From: Mycobacterium sp. 1554424.7
GTDB taxonomy: Bacteria; Actinomycetota; Actinomycetes; Mycobacteriales; Mycobacteriaceae
Assembly: GCF_001665295.1 (NCBI RefSeq)
Contig: NZ_LZSE01000125.1
Coordinates: forward strand, 1-64,000
DNA length: 64,000 nt
Direction: 5' to 3'
Positions within the stretch are counted from its first letter, which is position 1; every line of letters starts with the position of its first letter. This document shows positions 44,751-55,185 of the stretch, in pieces. The translations under genes were made by a program, and so were the position numbers. A model generated the notes under the pieces. It searched no databases, was not told the DNA's origin, and saw nothing but the letters and a program-made list of their open reading frames with translations.

Positions 44751-45629
44751 TCAGTCGGTCAACGCGCGACCCACGATCTGCGGGTCCGGCTCGCCCACGA
44801 CCTCGTCATCCTTGTCGTCGTAGTCGGACTTGGCGAGAACGTAGCGCATGGCGTTGATCCGGGCCCGCTTCTTGTCGTTGCTGCGGACCACGATCCACGG
44901 GGCGGCGTCGGTGTCGGTCGCGCTGAACATCGCCTCTTTGGCCGCGGTGTAATCGTCCCATCGGGTCACCGACTCCATGTCCATCGGCGAGAACTTCCAC
45001 TGCCGCACCGGGTCGACCAGCCGGATGGCGAACCGGGTGCGCTGCTCGGCCGGCGAGACCGAGCACCAGAACTTCGTCAGGCTGATCCCGTTGTCGACCA
45101 GCATCCGCTCGAAAAGCGGCGCCTGTTCCATGAATTCGGCGTACTGCTCGGGGGTGCAAAAGCCCATCACCCGTTCGACCCCGGCGCGGTTGTACCAGGA
45201 GCGGTCGAACAACACGATCTCGCCGCCCGACGGCAGGTGCGGGACGTAGCGCTGGAAATACCACTGCGTTCGTTCGCGGTCGCTCGGCTTCTCCAGCGCC
45301 ACCACCCGCGCGCTGCGGGGATTGAGGTGCTCCATGAACCGCTGAATGGTCCCACCCTTGCCGGCGGCGTCGCGGCCCTCGAACAGGATCGCGTGCCGGC
45401 CGCCGGTGCGCTTGGCGTGGTTCTGCAGCTTCAGCAGCTCGATCTGCAGCCTGCGCTTCAGCCGCTCGTACTCGTCGCGCGCCATGCGATGGTCATACGG
45501 GTAGCGCTCGCGCCACGTGTCGACGCGGTTGCCATCCCGGTCGAGCAGGACCGGGTCGTCGTCGTCCTCGTCGTTGACGGTGTAGCCGTGTTCGGTGGTG
45601 GACAAGGCGTCCAGATCTATCTCTGCCAT
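44751..45629 (-). CDS. ppk2: Polyphosphate kinase 2
   Basis: A 292-residue PPK2 of the one-domain class. Walker A is GRDAAGKG (residues 85-92), the lid and Walker B region is GEIVLFDRSWYNRAGVERVMGF (from 136), and TKFWCSVSPAEQRTRFAIRL and RWDDYTAAKEAMF follow. It transfers phosphate between polyphosphate and nucleotides, mainly GDP or ADP in mycobacteria. The N-terminal 45 residues are acidic. It is in line with the Hsp70-like gene upstream (30-base gap). Confidence 0.93.
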   Translation of the reverse strand: MAEIDLDALSTTEHGYTVNDEDDDDPVLLDRDGNRVDTWRERYPYDHRMARDEYERLKRRLQIELLKLQNHAKRTGGRHAILFEGRDAAGKGGTIQRFMEHLNPRSARVVALEKPSDRERTQWYFQRYVPHLPSGGEIVLFDRSWYNRAGVERVMGFCTPEQYAEFMEQAPLFERMLVDNGISLTKFWCSVSPAEQRTRFAIRLVDPVRQWKFSPMDMESVTRWDDYTAAKEAMFSATDTDAAPWIVVRSNDKKRARINAMRYVLAKSDYDDKDDEVVGEPDPQIVGRALTD

Positions 45630-45659
45630 GGTCCGGGGTATTCCCGGTCCGGCGTCGGT

Positions 45660-47189
45660 TCACCAACCCGCGGCGGCGCAGCGCTCCAGCCGGAAGGTGC
45701 GCTCGAAGCCGGCCGGCCGCGTTGTCAGCGTCACCTCCACCGCGCCGCTGGGCGCGACGACGTAGCGCTCCTCCACATCCGGGCCCTCGCTCCACCGGCC
45801 GACCGGCTGGCGCCGCAGGTCCTCCCGGTCGCGCAGGGCCGGATCGAACGGGAAGAGCACCGGGTCATACGGCGTGACGTCGCCGTCGGGCCGCCCGTTG
45901 ACCAGGCGGCTGCACTCCACGAAGCGGAAATGCCCGATGTTGTGCGCCGCCCGATACGTCCGCCTGACGACCAGCGGGGTGCGCCCGTCCGCCGGAAGCG
46001 ACGCGTCCTTGGGCACGATCGGGTCGAAGACGACGTCGCTGCCGGCATGCGCCTCGCGGAAGACCCCGAAATGCCGCGAAAAGCGTTCGGACAGCGCGAA
46101 ACCCGCCTCCTTGTCGAGAAAGACAGCCAGGCCGATCGCCGTCGCCGCGAACGGGTGCGGCGAGCGCTTCACCCGCTTCTCGCCGAAGGCGGTGCGCAGC
46201 ATCCGGGTGACCAGGGGGAAGCCACCGGCCCCGCCCACCACGTAGATGCCCGCCACCTCCGACCAGGCCACGTCCTTGCCGCCCGGCGCCGGATCGTGCA
46301 GGACGCGGTGCAGCAGTTCGGTCGTCTCGTCGACGAGCGGCGCGCACACGGAGTAGACGTCGTCGATGCCGCAGGAGAACGGGGGCCGGTCGGCCGCGTC
46401 GATCCCCGTGAGGTCCACCAGGAAACGGCGCGTCTGCGGGCCGACGGCCTCCTTGCGGGCGGCGCATTCGTCCTTGAGCAGCTCGCGGGCGGCGGGATCC
46501 ACCCCGCGCAGGTTCAGCCGGTCCAGGACCAGGTCGACGATCGCCTCGTCGAAATCGTCACCGCCGAGGCGCTGGATGCCCTCGCTGACGACGACCTCGT
46601 TCTCGTGCCCGGTCATCCTCAGCAGCGAGGCGTCGAAGGTGCCCCCACCGAGGTCGTAGATGAGGACGTGCTCGCGTTTGGCGGTGATCGTGGAGCGGTA
46701 CCGGTGCGCGTACTCGAGGCTGGCGGCCGACGGCTCGTTCAGCAGCGCGACGACGTGGAAACCCGCCGCGACGAAGGCGTCGAGCGTCAAGAGCCGTTGG
46801 GCGCTGGACGCGTTGGCGGGCACGCTGATCGCGGCCTCGACGGCCTCGTGCCGCCCGAGGCTGGCGTTCGAGCGACGCTGCAGGTCGGTTTTCAGCTGAG
46901 CCAGAAAGCCGGTGAGCAGGTCGGCCAGCCGGTGGTTGCGGCCGGCCAGGTTCACCTCGGTCTGCGGGCCGGCCTCGTTGAGCAGGCGTTTGAACGATCG
47001 CAGCACCGACCACCCCGGCTCGTGGCGCACGGCGGCGGCGTCCACCCCGAACCGCAACTGTCCGTCGGCATTGGCGGCGATCAGCGACGGCCACGCGTCC
47101 AGCCCGTCGAACGAGATGACCGGGTAGTTGCCACGGTCGACGGCCGCTACGACGGTGTGGGTGGTGCCGAAGTCGATACCGACTCTCAT
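45660..47189 (-). CDS. Hsp70-like ATPase without substrate domain
   Basis: A 509-residue protein with the actin-like ATPase fold of DnaK. MRVGIDFGTTHTVVA is phosphate loop 1, YDLGGGTFDASLL is phosphate loop 2, GIQRLGGDDFDEAIVDLVL is the ATP lobe, and IYVVGGAGGFPLVTRML the adenosine motif. About 390 residues are ATPase; the last 120 are a short beta-rich part, not a DnaK substrate domain. Such proteins are called Hsp70-family or DnaK-like in actinobacteria; clients are unknown. The upstream gap to 47247 holds only a few bases of promoter. Confidence 0.87.
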   Translation of the reverse strand: MRVGIDFGTTHTVVAAVDRGNYPVISFDGLDAWPSLIAANADGQLRFGVDAAAVRHEPGWSVLRSFKRLLNEAGPQTEVNLAGRNHRLADLLTGFLAQLKTDLQRRSNASLGRHEAVEAAISVPANASSAQRLLTLDAFVAAGFHVVALLNEPSAASLEYAHRYRSTITAKREHVLIYDLGGGTFDASLLRMTGHENEVVVSEGIQRLGGDDFDEAIVDLVLDRLNLRGVDPAARELLKDECAARKEAVGPQTRRFLVDLTGIDAADRPPFSCGIDDVYSVCAPLVDETTELLHRVLHDPAPGGKDVAWSEVAGIYVVGGAGGFPLVTRMLRTAFGEKRVKRSPHPFAATAIGLAVFLDKEAGFALSERFSRHFGVFREAHAGSDVVFDPIVPKDASLPADGRTPLVVRRTYRAAHNIGHFRFVECSRLVNGRPDGDVTPYDPVLFPFDPALRDREDLRRQPVGRWSEGPDVEERYVVAPSGAVEVTLTTRPAGFERTFRLERCAAAGW

Positions 47190-47247
47190 CGCGCAATTTT
47201 AGGACTGCGCCACGCTTTCCGGCACCACCCTTTCCCGGCGTGGGCGA

Positions 47248-47364
47248 TCAATCCTCGAAATGGCGGATGTAGTCCGCGCGCTCGAGCCGCCACTGCAGGC
47301 TGTAGGTGCCCATCGCGATCATCACCATCACGACCGCGGACGCGAGAGTGACGACGACGTTCAT
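47248..47364 (-). CDS. Tiny membrane protein (38 aa)
   Basis: A 38-residue protein consisting of one transmembrane helix (NVVVTLASAVVMVMIAMGTYSLQW) and a charged tail (LERADYIRHFED). Its ATG overlaps the stop of the preceding 80-residue gene by 4 bases, so they are translated together. Family not recognised. It may be a small partner of CstA, encoded just upstream. Confidence 0.6.
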   Translation of the reverse strand: MNVVVTLASAVVMVMIAMGTYSLQWRLERADYIRHFED

Positions 47365-47603
47365 AGTCTTTCCATTTCGCGAGCCATGAGCGCGTTCTCC
47401 AGGAACCCGTAGTGCTTCGGGTGGTGCCTGCGCTGACAGTCGGCGCGCTCGCGGCGCGTCGCCAGCGCGGCGGCGGTTCCGAAAACGACTTGCTGTGTGC
47501 TGATCAGGACCTCGGTGGACGACGCCTCGACCGAGGGGGGTTGACTCGTGCGCTCGTGGACGGGTTGGGTGCTGCTGGCGAGTCCCGTTGGTGATCCGGA
47601 CAT
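47361..47603 (-). CDS. Small protein downstream of cstA (80 aa)
   Basis: An 80-residue soluble protein. The N-terminal half is Ser/Thr-rich (SGSPTGLASSTQPVHERTSQPPSV); the C-terminal half is basic (LATRRERADCQRRHHPKHYGFLENALMAREMERL). It follows cstA by 100 bases on the same strand and overlaps a 38-residue membrane protein gene. Family not recognised; the position after cstA in Escherichia is held by the unrelated YbdD/YjiX. Confidence 0.55.
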   Translation of the reverse strand: MSGSPTGLASSTQPVHERTSQPPSVEASSTEVLISTQQVVFGTAAALATRRERADCQRRHHPKHYGFLENALMAREMERL

Positions 47604-47702
47604 TTCGACTGACTCTTTTCCGATGTGGCCCTTGACCGGGCGAACCGATCGTTGGTCCAATCACCGTAAGTTCGGCGAACGGCGTCCGTCGTGAGTAGTC
47701 GA

Positions 47703-49961
<2,259 letters not shown>

Positions 49962-50000
49962 GGCGAAAACCCTACGCGCGCAAGCTTGACAACGGGGGTT

Positions 50001-51542
50001 TTAATACAGCGCCCGCACCGCGTCGATGGTGTCGGCGTCGGCGGGGCCCTTGTCGTCGCGGTAGCGCACCACGCGGGCGAACCGCAGCGCTAGACCGCCC
50101 GGGTATCGCGACGACTTCTGCACGCCGTCCAGGGCGATCTCGACCACCTGCTCGGGACGCACTTCCACGACGTAACCGTCTGTCCCGCTGACCGCGAGTT
50201 CGCTGAACCGCGCGGTCTGCCAGTCCAGCATCGCATCGGTCATGCCCTTGAACGTCTTTCCCACCATCACGAATTCGCCGGTGCCCGGGTCCCGGGCGCC
50301 GAGATGGATGTTGGAGAGCTTGCCGCGGCGCCGTCCCGATCCCCACTCGACGGCGAGCACCACCAGATCGAGGGTGTGCACCGGCTTGACCTTCAGCCAG
50401 CCCGCGCCGCGGCGCCCGGCGAGGTACGGTGCGTCGGGCGCCTTGGCCATCACCCCCTCGTGGCCGGCGGCCAGCGTGGCGTCCAGGAAGGCGGCGGCCC
50501 GCGACGGGTCCGACGTCATCAGCCGGTCGACGCGCTGCGCGGGCGGCACCAGGGCGTCGAGGGCGGCCAGCCGGTCCGCCGTCGGCGCGTCCAGCAGGTC
50601 CACGCCGTCGCGGTGCAGGATGTCGAAGAAGAACACCGAAAGCCGTTGGGCCGCAAGGGCCTGAGCCACATCGACGGATCGCCCGAACCGCGAGGCGGTG
50701 ACCTGGAAGCGGTGCGGTGAGTTGTCGGGCCGCAGCGCGATCGCCTCCCCGTCCGCGATCAGGTCGGTCACCGGCAGCGCCAGCGTCGCCTCGACCACCT
50801 CGGGCAGCCGCGCGGTGACGTCGTCGAGGCTGCGGGTGTACACGGTGACCTCGTCGCCGGCGCGGTGGATCTGCACCCGCGCGCCGTCCAGCTTCGCCTC
50901 GAAAATGGTTGTGCCGCCGTGCCGTTCGAGCGCGTCACCGACCCCGGTCGAGGTCTGCGCCAGCATCGGGCTGACCGGCCGGCCCACCCGCAGGGTGAAC
51001 GCGTCCAGCGCCGGGGCTGTGCCGGCTTGGGGGCCGGACAGACCGGCGGCCGCGACCGCCGGCAAATCACCGCCCAGCATCGCGGCGCGCTGCACCGCGG
51101 CGGCCGGGATCCCGGTGGCCTTGGCCACCGCGTCGGCCATGATCCCGGCCAGCGCGCCCTGGCGCAGCTCGCCGCCGAGCAGCCGCACCAGGAAGGCCTG
51201 CTCGGTTTCGGTGGCGGCGGCGAACAGGCCCGCGACGAGTTCGGCGCGGCGGCCCTGTGCGCCCTTGCCCGACACGGAGCCGATCGCGGAGAAGGTGGCG
51301 TCGACGCCGCGGACCGTCAGCGACGGGCTCGACGCCGGCGGCGGACGCGAACGCAGCGACGCCCAACCGACGCCGATCTGTCGTTGGCGCAGCTCACCGG
51401 AGAGCCACGACACGACGATGGCCACCGCCTCGGGGTCCGCGGCGGCGCGGCGCAGCAGCTCGGCGATGTGGGCCACCTTGGCCAGCCGCGACGACGTCGC
51501 GCCTACATTAAGCGAGGTGCTTGCCACGTCGAGGAGGAGCAC
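50001..51542 (-). CDS. ligB: ATP-dependent DNA ligase
   Basis: A 513-residue ligase closely following M. tuberculosis LigB. The nucleotidyl-acceptor Lys217 lies in [24 protein letters not shown] is motif III/IIIa, [61 protein letters not shown] covers motifs IV and V. It seals nicks in duplex DNA with ATP. GTG 51542 (VLLLDVA) aligns with the known N-terminus better than the ATG at 51572. It lies 40 bases upstream of cstA on the same strand. Confidence 0.93.
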   Translation of the reverse strand: MLLLDVASTSLNVGATSSRLAKVAHIAELLRRAAADPEAVAIVVSWLSGELRQRQIGVGWASLRSRPPPASSPSLTVRGVDATFSAIGSVSGKGAQGRRAELVAGLFAAATETEQAFLVRLLGGELRQGALAGIMADAVAKATGIPAAAVQRAAMLGGDLPAVAAAGLSGPQAGTAPALDAFTLRVGRPVSPMLAQTSTGVGDALERHGGTTIFEAKLDGARVQIHRAGDEVTVYTRSLDDVTARLPEVVEATLALPVTDLIADGEAIALRPDNSPHRFQVTASRFGRSVDVAQALAAQRLSVFFFDILHRDGVDLLDAPTADRLAALDALVPPAQRVDRLMTSDPSRAAAFLDATLAAGHEGVMAKAPDAPYLAGRRGAGWLKVKPVHTLDLVVLAVEWGSGRRRGKLSNIHLGARDPGTGEFVMVGKTFKGMTDAMLDWQTARFSELAVSGTDGYVVEVRPEQVVEIALDGVQKSSRYPGGLALRFARVVRYRDDKGPADADTIDAVRALY

Positions 51543-51663
51543 GCGGCCCAGCTTGGCATGGCTCTTGAACAAGGCGGGGTCAACCCCGCCGGACGGACAC
51601 GCTAGCGTGCCTAGGAAACGTTACAAATTCCATGGATTCTGACAAGCCTTAAAGGAGGCCCGG

Positions 51664-52422
51664 ATGGAGATCAACGGAAAGAAAGCCGTCGTCATCGGCG
51701 GTGCATCGGGAATGGGTCGGGCCAGCGCCGAACTGTTCGCCGAGCGGGGCGCCGACGTCGTCGTGCTCGACCGTGAGGGTTCCGACGGCAAGGCCGTCGC
51801 CGAGGGGTTCGGCGGCGCGTTCTACCCCGTCGACGTCACCGACTTCGCCGGCACCGAGGAAACGCTGCAGACCGCGGTCGAGGCGCTGGGCGGCCTGCAC
51901 GTCATCGTGACGACCGCCGGCGGCGGCATCGCCAAGCGGACGATGACGAAGTCCGGTCCGCACGACCTGGAGTCCTTCCAGTCCGTCATCGATCTCAACC
52001 TCATCGCGACCTTCAACATCAGCCGGCTGGCGGCCGCCCACATGGCCAAGAACGAGCCCGAGGACGAGGAGCGCGGCGTCATCATCAACACGGCGTCGAT
52101 CGCCGCGTTCGAGGGCCAGATCGGGCAGGTCGCCTACACGGCCGCCAAGGCGGGCATCGCCGGCATGTGCTTGACCATGGCGCGCGACCTGGGTTCGCTG
52201 GGCATCCGCGTGCTCGCGATCGCGCCCAGCCTGTTCGCCACCGGGTTGACGCAGGGCATCCCGGACGAATTCGCGGCGGCACTCACCAAGGACGCGGCCT
52301 TCCCCAAGCGCCTCGGCCGGCCCATCGAATACGCCAAACTGGCGGCGGCCATCGTGGACAACCCCATGCTCAACGGCCAGTGCCTGAGGCTGGACGCCGG
52401 GCAGCGCTTCGCGCCGAAGTAG
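51664..52422 (+). CDS. SDR-family oxidoreductase (HSD10-like)
   Basis: A 252-residue SDR. AVVIGGASGMGRASAELFAERGADVVVLDRE binds the cofactor, NTASIAAFEGQIGQVAYTAAKAGIAGMCLTMARDLGSLGIRVLAIAPSLFATGL holds Ser, Tyr and Lys, and the end matches 3-hydroxyacyl-CoA dehydrogenase type 2 (HSD10). It oxidises 3-hydroxyacyl-CoA with NAD. AAAGGAGG lies before the ATG. It precedes fadE22, with which it probably serves acyl-chain degradation. Confidence 0.88.
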   Translation: MEINGKKAVVIGGASGMGRASAELFAERGADVVVLDREGSDGKAVAEGFGGAFYPVDVTDFAGTEETLQTAVEALGGLHVIVTTAGGGIAKRTMTKSGPHDLESFQSVIDLNLIATFNISRLAAAHMAKNEPEDEERGVIINTASIAAFEGQIGQVAYTAAKAGIAGMCLTMARDLGSLGIRVLAIAPSLFATGLTQGIPDEFAAALTKDAAFPKRLGRPIEYAKLAAAIVDNPMLNGQCLRLDAGQRFAPK

Positions 52423-52451
52423 CACCCCGCCGCGGGCCCGCCCGGGGAATA

Positions 52452-52459
52452 AGTACACT
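52452..52459. promoter_or_regulatory. AGTACACT motif in fadE22 promoter
   Basis: AGTACACT, containing a TANNNT-type -10 hexamer (TACACT, 52454-52459), lies about 70 bases upstream of fadE22. The same octamer sits at the centre of the palindrome at 55125-55146 in the thiolase/DUF35 divergent promoter. The two promoters may share a regulator. Confidence 0.45.
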
Positions 52460-52471
52460 CTTTAGGCAGCC

Positions 52472-52496
52472 GCCCCGCTCCCCCTCGGAGCGGGGC
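52472..52496 (+). terminator. Hairpin in fadE22 leader
   Basis: Perfect 10-bp stem GCCCCGCTCC-N5-GGAGCGGGGC downstream of the probable -10. It has no T-tract. It could be a terminator-like 5' UTR structure or end the SDR transcript. Confidence 0.45.
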
Positions 52497-52528
52497 AGGC
52501 AGTCACCCCGGTAGCGAGGAGGCCCCTC

Positions 52529-54706
52529 ATGGGTATCGCCCTGACCGACGACCATCGCGAACTCGCCGAGGTGGCCCGCGCGTTTTTGACGTCGCAGAAG
52601 GCGCGCTGGGCGGCCCGCTCGCTGCTCGACGCGGCCGACGAATCCCGGCCCCCGTTCTGGCACGACCTGGTGGAGCTCGGCTGGCTCGGCCTGCACGTCG
52701 ACGAGGAGCACGGCGGATCCGGCTACGGCCTGCCCGAACTCGTCGTGGTCGTCGAGGAATTCGGCCGCGCGGTGGCGCCGGGACCGTTCGTGCCGACCGT
52801 GATCGCCTCGGCGGTGATCGCCAAAGAGGGCAGCGCTGAGCAGAAGTCGCGGCTGCTGCCCGGCCTGAGCGACGGAACCGTCACCGCGGGCATCGGCCTG
52901 GACGGCGGGGTGCGGGTCAGCGACGGCGTGGCCGACGGCGACGCCGGGATCGTGCTGGGCGCCGGGCTCGCCGAGCTGCTGCTGATTGCCGCCGGTGACG
53001 ACGTGCTGCTGCTGGACCGGGCGCGCGACGGCGTGTCGGTGGACGTGCCGGAGAACCTCGACCCGACGCGCCGCTCCGGGCGCGTGCGCCTGAGCGGCGT
53101 GCGAGTCTCCGCCGACGACGTACTGCCGGGCGCGCGGCCCTCGACGCTGGCCCGGGCCCGCACGCTGCTGGCCGCGGAGGCCGTCGGCGGGTCGTCGGAC
53201 TGCGTCGAGGCCGCCGTCGCCTATGCCAAGGTGCGCCAGCAATTCGGCCGGACCATCGCGACATTTCAGGCCGTCAAGCATCACTGCGCCAACATGCTGG
53301 TGGCCGCCGAGTCGGCGACCGCCGCGGTGTGGGACGCCTCGCGCGCGGCGGAAGAGGACTCCTCAGAGGACGAAGCGCAGTTTCGCCTTGCCGCGGCGGT
53401 GGCCGGCGCGCTGGCCTTCCCGGCGTACGCGCGCAACGCCGAACTCAACATTCAGGTGCACGGGGGCATCGGCTTCACCTGGGAACACGACGCGCACCTG
53501 CATCTGCGCCGGGCGCTGGTGACCACGGCGCTGTTCGGCGGGGACGCCCCGGCCGCCGATGCGTTCGAGCGCACCGCGGCCGGCGCCGTGCGCGAGAACA
53601 GCCTGGACCTGCCGCCCGAGGCCGAGCAGCTGCGCACCCGGATCCACGCCGACGCCGCCGAGATCGCGGCCCTGGACAAGCAGGCGCAGCGCGACAAGCT
53701 GATCGAGACCGGCTACGTGATGCCGCACTGGCCCAAGCCCTGGGGGCGCGGCGCCGACGCGGTGGAGCAGCTGGTGATCGAGGAGGAGTTCCGCGCCGCG
53801 GGCATCAAGCGGCCGGACTACGGGATCACCGGCTGGGTGATCCTGACCCTGATTCAGCACGGGACACCTTGGCAGATCGAACGATTCGTGGAGAAGGCGC
53901 TGCGCAAGGACGAGGTCTGGTGTCAGTTGTTCTCCGAGCCCGACGCGGGATCCGACGCGGCGTCCATCAAGACCCGCGCCACCCGGGTCGACGGCGGCTG
54001 GAAGATCAACGGGCAGAAGGTGTGGACCAGCGGCGCGCACTACTGCGCGCGGGGCCTGGCCACCGTGCGCACCGACCCCGAGGCGCCCAAGCATGCCGGC
54101 ATCACCACCGTGATCGTCGACATGAAGGCGCCCGAAGTCGAGGTGCGACCGCTGCGGCAGATCACCGGCGGCTCGGATTTCAACGAGGTGTTCTTCAACG
54201 ACCTGTTCGTCCCCGACGAGGATGTCGTCGGCGCGCCCAACACCGGATGGACCGTCGCCCGGGCCACGCTCGGCAACGAACGCGTCAGCATCGGCGGCAG
54301 CGGGTCGTTCTACGAGGGCCTGGCGGAAATGCTCATCGATCTGGTCAAGCAGCGGCCGGATCAGTTGGCGGGGGCCAAGATTCGCGTGGGCAACTTCCTG
54401 GCCGACGATCACGCGCTGCGGCTGTTGAACCTGCGCCGCGTCGCCCGCAGCGTCGAAGGGTCGGGGCCGGGCCCGGAAGGCAACGTCACCAAGCTGAAGC
54501 TGGCCGAGCACATGGTCGAGGGCGCCGCCATCTCGGCCGCCTTGCTGGGTCCCGAGGTCGCGCTGGCCGACGGGCCGGGCGCGCTGGCGGCCCGCATGAT
54601 CATGGGCGCGCGCGGCATGTCGATTGCCGGCGGCACCTCCGAGGTGACCCGCAATCAGATCGCCGAGCGGATCCTCGGGATGCCGCGCGACCCGCTGATC
54701 AACTAG
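52529..54706 (+). CDS. fadE22: Two-domain acyl-CoA dehydrogenase
   Basis: A 725-residue protein, a fusion of two acyl-CoA dehydrogenase units. Residues 1-335 form a short first unit (DLVELGWLGLHVDEEHGGSGYG, AVAYAKVRQQFGRTIATFQAVKHHCANML, VHGGIGFTWEHDAHLHLRRAL). Residues 365-725 form a full second one (CQLFSEPDAGSDAASIKTRATRVDGGWKINGQKVWTSGAHYC, then GTSEVTRNQIAERILGMPRDP). The same architecture occurs in M. tuberculosis FadE22. It oxidises an acyl-CoA, with the first domain probably structural. Confidence 0.92.
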   Translation: MGIALTDDHRELAEVARAFLTSQKARWAARSLLDAADESRPPFWHDLVELGWLGLHVDEEHGGSGYGLPELVVVVEEFGRAVAPGPFVPTVIASAVIAKEGSAEQKSRLLPGLSDGTVTAGIGLDGGVRVSDGVADGDAGIVLGAGLAELLLIAAGDDVLLLDRARDGVSVDVPENLDPTRRSGRVRLSGVRVSADDVLPGARPSTLARARTLLAAEAVGGSSDCVEAAVAYAKVRQQFGRTIATFQAVKHHCANMLVAAESATAAVWDASRAAEEDSSEDEAQFRLAAAVAGALAFPAYARNAELNIQVHGGIGFTWEHDAHLHLRRALVTTALFGGDAPAADAFERTAAGAVRENSLDLPPEAEQLRTRIHADAAEIAALDKQAQRDKLIETGYVMPHWPKPWGRGADAVEQLVIEEEFRAAGIKRPDYGITGWVILTLIQHGTPWQIERFVEKALRKDEVWCQLFSEPDAGSDAASIKTRATRVDGGWKINGQKVWTSGAHYCARGLATVRTDPEAPKHAGITTVIVDMKAPEVEVRPLRQITGGSDFNEVFFNDLFVPDEDVVGAPNTGWTVARATLGNERVSIGGSGSFYEGLAEMLIDLVKQRPDQLAGAKIRVGNFLADDHALRLLNLRRVARSVEGSGPGPEGNVTKLKLAEHMVEGAAISAALLGPEVALADGPGALAARMIMGARGMSIAGGTSEVTRNQIAERILGMPRDPLIN

Positions 54707-54716
54707 ATTTCGCGCG

Positions 54717-54776
54717 GCGAGCAGACGCAAAATCGCACCAGAATTGAAAAATTCGTGCGATTTTGCGTCTGCTCGC
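54717..54776. terminator. Long inverted repeat, likely bidirectional terminator
   Basis: Perfect 22-bp arms at 54717-54738 and 54755-54776 (core GCAGACGCAAAATCGCAC and its complement), with a 16-base loop that itself contains GAATT-N4-AATTC. It lies between convergent genes (fadE22 and the DUF35 protein). A related copy lies at 59605-59662. Confidence 0.75.
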
Positions 54777-54789
54777 GGTGGTTAGGCCG

Positions 54790-55122
54790 TTAGGCGGGCG
54801 CGAATTGCGGCGCGCCGCCGCTGCCCTGCTCCGGGTGAATCGCGACCGGCATCCCGCACGCGACCGAATCCGGTTCGCAGCCAACGATGTTGCCGGCCAC
54901 CCGCAGCCCGCTCTGTTCGGCGAGCTCGACGATGGCGATCACGTAGGGCGTCGGGATGTCCGGGTTATACGGGTGGTGGTTCACCGTGTAGGTGAATACC
55001 GTGCCGCGTCCCGAAACCGGCCGCGCCACCAGCGTGCCGCCGCAGTCGCGGCATTCGCCGGCCGCCGGGTGCACCCAGCGCGCGCAGGCGTCGCAGTGTT
55101 CGATGAGCAACTCGCCCGGCAC
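54790..55122 (-). CDS. DUF35 OB-fold/rubredoxin-like partner of a thiolase
   Basis: A 110-residue protein starting at GTG 55122. The N-terminal zinc ribbon is HCDACARWVHPAAGECRDCGG (two CxxC pairs); the OB-fold part is GTVFTYTVNHHPYNPDIPTPYVIAIVELAEQSGLRVAGNIVG. DUF35 proteins form complexes with thiolase-like lipid-transfer proteins and perform retro-aldol or acyl-binding steps. The divergent thiolase-like gene at 55186 is the probable partner. The -10 element lies 7 bases before the GTG, so the mRNA is probably leaderless. Confidence 0.85.
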   Translation of the reverse strand: MPGELLIEHCDACARWVHPAAGECRDCGGTLVARPVSGRGTVFTYTVNHHPYNPDIPTPYVIAIVELAEQSGLRVAGNIVGCEPDSVACGMPVAIHPEQGSGGAPQFAPA

Positions 55123-55124
55123 GG

Positions 55125-55146
55125 CCAATACAGTACACTTTATTGG
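55125..55146. promoter_or_regulatory. Palindrome in the thiolase/DUF35 divergent promoter
   Basis: CCAATA-N10-TATTGG, with inner AGTACACT (AGT-AC-ACT). It contains a -10 for each direction: TACACT on the plus strand and TACTGT on the minus strand, the latter 7 bases before the DUF35 GTG. A single protein bound here could shut both genes; the nearby GntR is a candidate. Confidence 0.6.
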
Positions 55147-55185
55147 TTCGGTCTGGGTGGCGGGTCGGTTGGACGGGCGGTGCAG

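Noticed and set aside
45237-47351. A 704-codon plus-strand frame
   Set aside because: It is antisense to PPK2 and the Hsp70-like gene, which carry intact catalytic motifs; its own composition is Arg/Val/Gly-rich without a domain.
52370-54730. Long minus-strand frames opposite fadE22
   Set aside because: They are GC-skew shadows; fadE22 has both dehydrogenase signatures intact.
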